This document shows, piece by piece, positions 56,303 through 64,000 of a stretch of 64,000 nucleotides of DNA (position 1 is its first letter; each line of letters opens with the position of its first letter). A program made the position numbers and the translations under genes. Under the pieces are notes generated by a model, which was not told where the DNA came from, made no database searches, and saw nothing but the letters and a program-made list of their open reading frames with translations. The stretch comes from Arbacia lixula. Lineage: Eukaryota; Echinodermata; Echinoidea; Arbacioida; Arbaciidae. The stretch is taken from contig OZ022584.1 of NCBI GenBank assembly GCA_963669155.1, positions 8,205,362-8,269,361 of the forward strand, given 5' to 3'.

Positions 56303-58405
56303 TTTTATTTGTTTTGTGCAGATTACTACTTGTCACAATCATAAAATGAGTAGAGTGTTTGAATTGGGCATTCGTTCCTCATATATGTGAAACTAGGTGG
56401 GGCTATTATGTTGTTGTTCAAAGCTTCATGGGTGTGTTAAAATAAAGCAAGATATTAGTGACTGAATATAGTCCAGGTTTGGTATCGTCCATGGTGGTAG
56501 GATTTGTTTGTATGTTGGCAAGGTCTTGCGCAAAAAAGGAAAAAAGGAGGAAGATGTATTGACAGTATATAAGAGGTTGGATAGTTTATCAATTGAGAAA
56601 TGTTCTCGATATTATCTGTGAATATGGTATTTAAGCTATCAGTATATTTCTTCGCATTTTCGACTCATTAATGGCATGTATAGCAGCACACAGCTAGTAA
56701 AGGAAAGTATGAAAAGTTTTTATACAAGAAACTTGTGTTTACTACAGCTGTTCGTCCAACTGTGGTGTGGAGTTCATTTACTGAAAATATCTTAGGCATG
56801 CTAATGTACATGTTCAGTTCATGTAGTACTGATATATTGCAAATTTCTTTGTTCAGTTTAGAAGTTTACATGTTCAGTATATTTACTACTCATGTACATT
56901 ATTGCAAATTTAGTTTTCCTGTACATGAAAATCAGAGTCGTTTGGGACCATTTTTTGTTGCACTGTACATGATCTGTGTGGAAACAATTGACTCTTATAA
57001 ACTGAAATGGCGATCTCGTGTAAGATGTGAAACTGTAGTACTTATATATAATTCATGAAGCTATCTAGGTTTTGTATGGTAGCTTGATGCTTCATACTTG
57101 TTCGTGTAGTTGTCACTTGTTTTTGAGTTTGTATTACTCTGGATTTTTTTTCCTTTGTTTAGATTTCATGTGCCATGCTACTAAAGTTTGTACTGTACTA
57201 CAGTACTTTCCCCACTTCCCTGGCATTGCATTGGACAGATCCATCTAAATCTTGGATGACATTTCGTGAGGTATTAGTGGACATAAATATAAGGGGGTAA
57301 ACTTCCCTTAGGAAGTACGGTGCATCTTATAGCAGTAATTCATTGAAAACATGTGAAAACCATGAAGAGAACATTTACCGAAGTACCGGTACCTATAGTA
57401 ATCAAATGTACCTACAGCAGGATAGCTGTTAAGTACCATTTTCTCTTAAGTGCAGTATGTGTATTAACAGATGTACTCTGCCCTACTCTGACAAAAGGAA
57501 GCACCTAACAAAAGAGACTTTTCTTGTAAATGAGCAAAATGTGTCTGTCACTTGCATTGGCATCAGTGCAACACCACATCATGTTAGATTGAAAATCTAG
57601 CAGCAAGATTAATATTTCTTGTCCAGATTTCCCATGTATGTAGGGAATGCTGGGTGCAATCTAAGAGTACCAATAACCCATATTCTAGTGATTTGTCACT
57701 TGCTTCCTTTTGTCAGAGTAGGGCAGTACATGTATTGTCATACACCGTTTCATTGTACCTTTATGAGCTTTACTGTAACAAGGTGTACTGAATCACAGGT
57801 GAAAACCATCCTCTTTATCAATACCAGTTCAAAGCCTCTGTATTCAACATTGCCAAATGTATACCTGACAAATCAACTATTGTAGTGTATGCCCCTTTTG
57901 ACTGAACTGGTTAGGCGAAACATTTTTTATTGGATACAAAGCGCTTCTTAGTTACAGTAAGGTGCCATAGTAAGTCAAATACTTTGTATACAGATTGCTG
58001 ATTCTATTGTTAAACATTGTATTTTAAAGCAAAATGTACAAGATGTGCCTGTCACTTTTGCGCTTTCTCTTGTTGATATTTCCTATGCATTTGTATATAC
58101 TTCATATTTATATATTGAGCTTTCAGTATTGTGTTGTGTTTGTATTCAAAGCTGAAACTGAAATGTTGTACACCATCATTTTCCTCATCCTTCGAGACCA
58201 AATACAAATTGTCCATCAAACGATGCAATATTCCGTCCAACAAATGTGGAGCAAAGTTTGATGAAAATGTGCATAGGTGCAGGCACGCGATGCCAGTCCT
58301 TTTCACCTTGTAAATTGAAACATTTGATGAGAAGTTGTGGAGAAAAGATTTTCTGAGCCAGTTGAGTTCCTTCCTTTGGGAAACTAATGTTTGAAGTGTA
58401 TTCCC

Positions 58406-58411
58406 AATAAA
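58406..58411 (+). promoter_or_regulatory. Candidate poly(A) signal of DNAAF9
   Basis: AATAAA followed about 35 bases later by GTGTGCATTTGTTGTGTGAT, a GU-rich element. A second AATAAA at 58482 is an alternative. Confidence 0.5.
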
Positions 58412-58740
58412 GTGTTAACACCAAGAAAAACATTAATGGTGTGCATTTGTTGTGTGATTTGTGTGGCTGGCCTGTAATTTAAATAAAAATATTCTGTCTC
58501 TCTGGGTTTTATCGAACACACAAAATAATTGCCATGGGTATTACCCACTTCCAACAGATTATAAATGAAGCTACCATCTTCATATCTTGAGGTGATACCA
58601 ATAGGTACTAAACTCTCTATTTGGGGGTATAGATATTATTGTGGGAATAAGTATCGTGGTTATAAAAACGGCTTTTCTTTTCCCCCCCGAGTTCACAGCT
58701 TGTAAGCAAACGGCACATCTGCCCCCAACTCAAAAAGAGG

Positions 58741-58972
58741 GAGTTGCACTAGATAGCAACTTTGCGATCTATTGCAACTCACCATATCACAAATGGTCTC
58801 TGAAATCTATCGCAAGTCATAGCCAATGTATAATTCTGCCATCAATTGGCTCAATTAGTACACTGGATCCACCCAAGCTTACAATCAGTTTCCATTGCAG
58901 TTACTTTGTGATATGGATCTTTGATTGATATCAATTGTACAATCAATCATACCTCTGTGTGATACGGGCCCT
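58741..58972. mobile_element. Possible family C relative between the convergent genes
   Basis: TTGCGATCTATTGCAACTC, TCTATCGCAAGTCATAGCC, TTGATTGATATCAATTGTAC and a final GATACGGGCCC use the same vocabulary as family C. The layout is longer and the ends are less clear. Confidence 0.4.
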
Positions 58973-59219
58973 TGATGAGATATTTATCAGCAAACCAATG
59001 TACCATCAGGCTCTTGTTGGTACATGTATTCACTTCATCTCTTGGTGTAAACATACCACACACACACATTGTTTGGCAACATGTTATTGTGTGCACATTA
59101 GCACCTGAAAGTGGGCCTTTCTGCGCAATCTGTTTCACACGCACAAACCAATCTTAGCGAAATCCATGGCATGGATACCGGTTTTACTCGTCTCAAAAGA
59201 CAGACATTTGAACGACTAA

Positions 59220-59899
59220 ATCTTCTTCAATAAATCTTTATTCAATTTTCCATTCTGTACATCAAACGTGACGAGGAGAGATCAGCAGACCGAACTCGAT
59301 GATGGAAATCCTGGTTAAAATCTCTTTCCTGGAGCATTGAACACATTTGTGCAAAAAAGAGATTCCTATCTCTCTTTGCTCCAAATACACAGTGCAATAT
59401 TTAGACTATGACACTGTAGGTACATTGGGACTTGTAGCAGACGAAATATAGCTACATATTAAATACATACAATTCCTCTCTTACACAGCAAATGCCACAT
59501 CATTCTACTTTTAAAATCTGAATTACAAAAAGAAGTCCAGAATTTTTGTTTTCAATGCACAGTCACAAGGCTAACATTCGATGCGTTTCTTGTAATGGTT
59601 TATCTTTCTGCTCTGATGAATGAATCTGGCGGTTGAACAGAGAACTGGAGATTGGGAGTGCAGACTGCACGTGAGGTGTATTCGAAGCAAGACTGCTCCA
59701 TATTTGATTTCAGAGTGACTTGAGGTTCTGACGCAGAGTTAGTTTGATTATTTGCTTTTTGAAGAATTGGTGAAGACTTCCTGGACTATTGGAAGTGATG
59801 CATGGCGGGGTGACACTTCTCTCTCTGATGAACAGGACTTGTGACTGATCAATGATGATGCTTGGGCAGAATTCCTGAGCTTGGGGTGGGGGCTACAGA
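59220..59899 (-). other. 3' UTR of ATP5ME
   Basis: Between the stop codon (59900-59902) and an AATAAA on the - strand (complement of TTTATT at 59237-59242). No ORF. It ends about 0.7 kb from the DNAAF9 poly(A) signals, so the two genes converge without visible overlap. Confidence 0.65.
59237..59242 (-). promoter_or_regulatory. Poly(A) signal of ATP5ME
   Basis: AATAAA on the - strand within GAATGGAAAATTGAATAAAG, about 660 bases after the stop codon. Confidence 0.6.
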
Positions 59900-61815
59900 C
59901 TAGTCAAAGATACTGGCCTCTCCTCCACCTACGGCAAATGAAAGAAAATAACAATCACACATTACCTCAATATCAATTCAAATGTCTACATTTACACGAA
60001 TAGGGCTTTATATTTTCAGCTTTTGTCCCATTGTTGCAAGCACTTAACACCAATAAACTACTAGGTAACCTCTTAAAGAAATCAATGGCATAGTTTGATA
60101 CATGGACGAATAGTGGTTCACGATTGGAATTATTGGATCCTACCATGTCATAACAATAAGCCAAGATGATTGTCCTTATATATATTTATTTCTTCATTTT
60201 ATCAATATTTACTACTGTAAAAGTGGACATTTAGGCGCAATTAATTTTTTGCGCTCTGTGGAGTAAAATGAATTTCGCGGGTTGTCTAGCCCTTCGGACG
60301 ATCAATTCACTCAGCTCACCACTGCCATGTCAGTGAAAGTGACAGTTAAGGTCTGCTGCAGTAATTGCACTTGTAATCTATTAAGGGGCACCTTCATGTG
60401 TGCATACTACATGGTGTATTTTCTGGGCCATGAACACCACACTTGGTGCCTACCTGCTGCTACTGCCGCTGCTACTTCTTTCTTCTTTTCTGCTGCTTCC
60501 TTGGCCTTGGCCTTCATGTCCAGAATGGCGGCCTCCTTCTTTTCTAACGATGCTGCACAAAAGGATAATACAAAAAATGTATATGTATGTAATTGTACAG
60601 GAGCCATATTCATGAAACCTTACAAAGCCTGGATAGTTACTAAAGTGCATACAGCTTCATGCATTTTTAGTAACCAACGAGGCTAGTAAGGTTTCATGAA
60701 TATGGCCCCTGGAGAACTTGATGCATCATTTTGATTGAAAATTATATTTCCATAAGGGCAGGGGTATGCCTGTTGCACGTCACTTAATTCATTTGTTACT
60801 TACCATTTATTGAAATTGTAATTGCCACTGCACCAGCTGTAATACTCAATACCCATTAGAAAATTCCATGGTACAAGTTTAATATGTACATGTACATGAA
60901 GTATTTGGCAACAATTGGAAGCTTAGTTCAAACAACAGTTAATATTTCCCCCAAAGACATAAATTCAACCAGAAGCTTTATAGCAACATAGAAATAGGGA
61001 CTTGAAAGTTGCATAAAGAGGCCTTCCTTGTAATAATCCAGACTGAAAATGGGCAAAGAAATCGACCTTTCTCTGCCATAAGAGCAAGAAATATGGTAAG
61101 CTTTATATTTGGCTCCATGAATACAGTATTAATCTCCAATCTATCTACCGGTAATATAAAATCGTTTGAATTTCAAAACAGTAATAACCCCCCAAAACAA
61201 AAACAAAATAAACTAAAAATTATGTAATAAGTAATGAGGATTTTTTTTCTATCAATCTTACAGTCAGGAACGAATTGTGGCATTTAACTATTGACAATTT
61301 GGCACACATACTAATACTTTGATATAACATCACAGAGTGCCTATAATTTAATATTTGCAATGTCTAACTTAAAATTGCATGATTGCAAAACAAATACTGG
61401 AATTTACAAATAAATTTTAGGCATACACCCAGTAGCAAGGATAGCATGCTCCATACTGTAAATGAATGAAAAACAAGTGAAAAAAAAATATTGGAACCAC
61501 ACGGGATTTGAACCTGCAATCTACTACATGTGTACTAACAGGTTCAAATCCTGTCTGGTTCCAAGACTTTTTCTGACTTGTTTTTCATTAATTTACAGGA
61601 CGGAGCACACTATCCTTACTGGGTGTATGCCTAAAATTTCTTTGTAATTACGCCCAGAAAGCCCATTCACTAAAATACTGGAATGTGTTTTATTTCTTCT
61701 TCTTAGGAACAGGAGGTTACAGCAAACAGTTAATCATGACCCCTAGTGCCTACTACTTACCATTATGTCTTGATCCATATGCAATGCCAATGAACAAGGC
61801 AGAGTATCTGGCAAA
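59900..61815 (-). CDS. ATP5ME: ATP synthase membrane subunit e, mitochondrial (3' three exons; first coding exon not found)
   Basis: Exons in transcript order: 61815-61761, 60552-60454, 59928-59900 (TAG stop). GT/AG borders and phases agree. They encode FARYSALFIGIAYGSRHN, then ASLEKKEAAILDMKAKAKEA with an Ala/Lys-rich helix, then GGGEASIFD. Family knowledge: subunit e is a roughly 70-residue inner-membrane protein of F1Fo ATP synthase that supports dimerisation. Its single transmembrane helix carries a conserved (G/A)RYSALFLG and GxxxG motif, here GIAYG, followed by charged coiled helix. The visible part is 60 residues, so about 10-15 N-terminal residues are missing, expected on a small exon at higher coordinates or beyond the window. 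The small size and a few diverged positions (RHN rather than RYN) are the main cautions. Confidence 0.85.
60210..60290. repeat. Possible MITE fragment (TACTGTAAAAGTGGACATTT)
   Basis: TACTGTAAAAGTGGACATTT then AGGCGCAATTAATTTTTTGC and AATTTCGCGGG resembles the opening of a common invertebrate MITE type (recollection). Only one end is seen, within ATP5ME's last intron. Confidence 0.3.
60600..60712. mobile_element. Foldback MITE (GGAGCCATATTCATGAAACC)
   Basis: GGAGCCATATTCATGAAACC at the left and GGTTTCATGAATATGGCCCC at the right are inverted repeats around TTACTAAA...TTTAGTAAC. About 113 bp, inside the last ATP5ME intron. The tandem array at 25115-25800 carries related ends. Confidence 0.85.
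61404..61672. mobile_element. Inverted dimer of a tRNA-like SINE unit with 12-bp flanking repeats
   Basis: AAATACTGGAAT occurs at 61392-61403 and 61673-61684. Between them, AAATTTTAGGCATACACCCA and CCATACTGTAAATGAATGAA on the left are answered in reverse on the right (GGGTGTATGCCTAAAATTTC). Two box B-like motifs in opposite orientation (GGGATTTGAACCT and AGGTTCAAATCCTG) face each other near 61500-61555. The single unit is at 36430-36588. Confidence 0.7.
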
Positions 61816-62204
61816 CTGTAAAATGAGAGAGGGAAAATGAGGAATAAAATTTACTGCCTACTGCCACTGTTCATAATCAAAAACCCCTTTGAAACGAAGA
61901 AGGTAAAAAAAGGGCACCGATGCACTTGCTATCCCACTAATTTATGAATTTGAACCCTAAACCTAATCCTAAACCTAACCATGACCCTAACCCTCGACAA
62001 CTTCCTTGCCATTTAAATTGGCAAAAAAGGTGATTTCAATGTCATTATTCAATAGCCAGTGCAGTGTGTCACTTTAAAATCTGCGCGTCCATGCAACGCG
62101 CGCCCCGGTGCATGAGTCAAGAGCTGTTGACTAAAGTTATGAAACCAAAAATAATGAAACACTATAGAGTATAGGATAACCAAGGGCGCGTTTCTTGACG
62201 CGAT

Positions 62205-62300
62205 GACAACTCTAACCTCAGCTCTAACTCAGATAGTTAGCACTGAGGTGATTCTCGAAGCTATTACAACTCTAACCTCAGCTCAAAATGCTGGAACTGC
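62205..62300. repeat. Short direct repeats of ACAACTCTAACCTCAGCTC
   Basis: The 19-mer occurs at about 62206 and 62266 with related GCTCTAACTCAGATAGTTAG between. The flanking TTTCTTGACGCGATGA / TTCTCGAAGCTATTA is also repeated. Similar wording (AACTCCAGCTCCAATC) appears near 14188. Confidence 0.65.
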
Positions 62301-62304
62301 TTGG

Positions 62305-62980
62305 ACCCTGTCGCATCTATTCTCGATCGAACGATCCTTGAGAACAATAGTGACTAATGGAAAACTGAGTTGCGTAATTAGGACTGTGAAAAGCGAATAA
62401 ATTTGCATTACATGTTCTATGATAACATTTCTGCTGTATTTTGTCAGAATTGGCTTAGCATAAAATCAGCTGTGGCTGGGAAAGGGGTTTGCTTGTTTAA
62501 CATCACTCAATTGAAGGCGAGATTCATGAAAAGGGTTAAAAAAATATTTCAAAAAGTTGAGTATCATTCGAGCATTCCGTAGATTAGACGACTAGTCTAT
62601 GCACTTGCGTTCGCTTATAAATTTTTGAATGATTAAGTCTACATTTGATTGAGATTTTTGCATCATTTGTGAATATCAACACATGCATGTGATAACCCTT
62701 TTCTTCAACATTCAGACATTTATTTTAAGAATTGCACGTTTGCGTAGACTATCATTTACATGGTATCTTTCAACACAAATATGACCAAAATGGAAAGCAC
62801 TGAAGAAAATCAATGAATTGATTTAACAGAAGGAAATGAGAGAATGATAGCACACCAATCTTCATGAAAGTGATGCGTTATACATCAAGCCATAGCTTAA
62901 TCAACGTTTTAATTTAAACAATACTTCGCCCCATATTTAACAAAATGATAGTTATTTCAACCTGCTATTTTATCAATTAT
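62305..62980. other. Stretch without recognised features
   Basis: AT-rich, no coding character on either strand. I searched for a first ATP5ME exon here (Met, then PxxVSPLI-like, followed by GT on the - strand) and did not find a convincing one. Confidence 0.3.
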
Positions 62981-62984
62981 TGCA

Positions 62985-63865
62985 GAGTTTCGTGAGAAAG
63001 GCTATCAATTTGTCTAAAAACTCCGATCCGATATCGATACATGAGATGTCACTGATATCTGACTTAGCATTCTCTTTGAGAATCGGCTTAGCATCATAAG
63101 CGCTAGCGTGAGTTCTAAATCAGATGTCGCTGGCAGTCTAATGCAGAAACAGGCCCCAAGTCTTCTTCATTTAGCAGATCATTGTGCTAGAAATATATCT
63201 CAAAAGAAATTAAAGGGGGCCGGTTTGAGTCGACTTTTGGATTCAGGCACCCACAATCATGCAGCATACTGGTGCATGTATCTATAGTGAGTGGTCCACA
63301 AACCGGCCCCTACCCTTGAAACCGGCCCCCGCGTATGTCTTCTCAGTGCGCGTTATCGAAAGTTGGACGCGCAATCTATTATGTATTTACGCATTAGTAA
63401 ACAAAACGCAAGATTTTCGGAAACAAAATTAGACAAAATTTGCACTTATTTGGCAATTGCACATTTTCGTTCAAAACATCTCCGTTTTTCAACTTGCGTT
63501 CGTACTTCTGTAATTTTCTTGTCGATCGCCGAAACTTTCCTGTCAATTTTTCACTGCACAGGAATGAGCATAATCGAGACGCAATACTGGTGAACTGTCA
63601 GCACTGCACTCGTCGGATTGACGGAGATATCGCACATTATCAGTAGGGACGGTTTCAAGGTTCAGTGATGTGAATGTGCGACGATTTATCGAGCGATATT
63701 CGAAGCGCAATTTCTCCGAAATTTTATCGTTAATCTTCAATCCAAAAATACTTTTCCAAAGAGCATTAATTTTGCTGATTTTTGTGTGAAATTTTAGAAC
63801 TTTATTTGGTTATCTTGGAATGAAAATATTCAAAAGAAAACAAGGGGCCGGTTTGAGGCACCCGC
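62985..63865. repeat. Dispersed repeat X/Y, copy B, with Y inverted
   Basis: Y (62985-63168) is the reverse complement of 12100-12320. X (about 63335-63845) is in the same orientation as 11660-12100. Between and after lie GGGGCCGGTTTGAG boxes (63218, 63844, and inverted at 63301 and 63320) next to GGCACCC, which may be element termini. No long ORF. Confidence 0.65.
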
Positions 63866-64000
63866 ATCATACACGCACAAATGATGACCATGGCATGGGC
63901 ATGGCGTGGACATTGCAAAAGTTGAATACACGCCGTTCATTGCCATGTACGGCACACTCCAGCAGTTTCCAATCGTCAAATATACTGCTGTTAACATTAT

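Larger units (their letters stand above)
56083..58500 (+). other. DNAAF9 3' UTR (probable)
   Basis: AT-rich sequence without ORFs, carrying family C copy 2 (56159-56302) near its start. AATAAA occurs at 56441, 58406 and 58482. The site at 58406 has a GTGTGCATTTGTTGTGTG stretch downstream, the most complete signal. An early site at 56441 would give a short UTR. Confidence 0.55.

Noticed and set aside
61960-61998. Telomere-like CCTAACC / CCCTAACCCT wording
   Set aside because: Only a few irregular units in an unrelated context. No tandem TTAGGG array.

Overview
The window is animal nuclear DNA. It is AT-rich, has many short phase-consistent exons with GT/AG borders, long introns, abundant microsatellites and poly-C/poly-G runs, and a high density of short foldback (MITE-like) repeats. 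The repeat style (elements opening GGCCCTGTTGCATAAAA, CAGTGAAACCTGTCTATA or TTAAAGGGA, and frequent GTACATGTA) and the presence of an outer-dynein-arm assembly gene suggest a ciliated marine deuterostome, most likely an echinoderm such as a sea urchin. That assignment is inference.

Left end (1-10500): the last exon (198-626, + strand) of a gene I cannot name, encoding a Ser/Pro-rich then Asp/Glu-rich C-terminal tail. It is followed by a long AT-rich stretch that is 3' UTR and/or intergenic DNA, with poly(A) signals near 3654 and 7445, a CTAG-rich repeat, a 79-bp tandem duplication and a GA-rich microsatellite block.

Centre (about 10560-58500): one large + strand gene. I assembled 36 coding exons from 10658 to 56082 by hand. 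Every junction keeps frame, the exons total 3621 nt (1206 codons plus stop), and the protein reads as DNAAF9 (formerly C20orf194; Shulin in Tetrahymena), the cytoplasmic factor that holds outer dynein arms in a packaged state before delivery to cilia. The introns carry most of the repeats: at least ten foldback families, a nested three-layer insertion, tandem arrays, LINE-like 3' tails and a tRNA-derived SINE-like unit. Intron 27 contains a decayed tandem copy of the 3' part of exon 27. Intron 22 opens in frame with exon 22 into an Asp/Gly triplet repeat.

Right end (59200-64000): a - strand gene converges tail to tail with DNAAF9. Three exons encode subunit e of mitochondrial F1Fo ATP synthase (ATP5ME), identified from the RYSALFIGIAYG transmembrane/GxxxG segment. 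Its first coding exon was not found. Beyond it lie an inverted SINE-like dimer with 12-bp flanking repeats and a rearranged second copy of a repeat that also occurs in DNAAF9 intron 1.

DNAAF9 acts in ciliary dynein assembly and ATP5ME in mitochondrial ATP synthesis. The sequence gives no reason to think their adjacency is functional. I saw no viral, CRISPR or bacterial-type gene system here.
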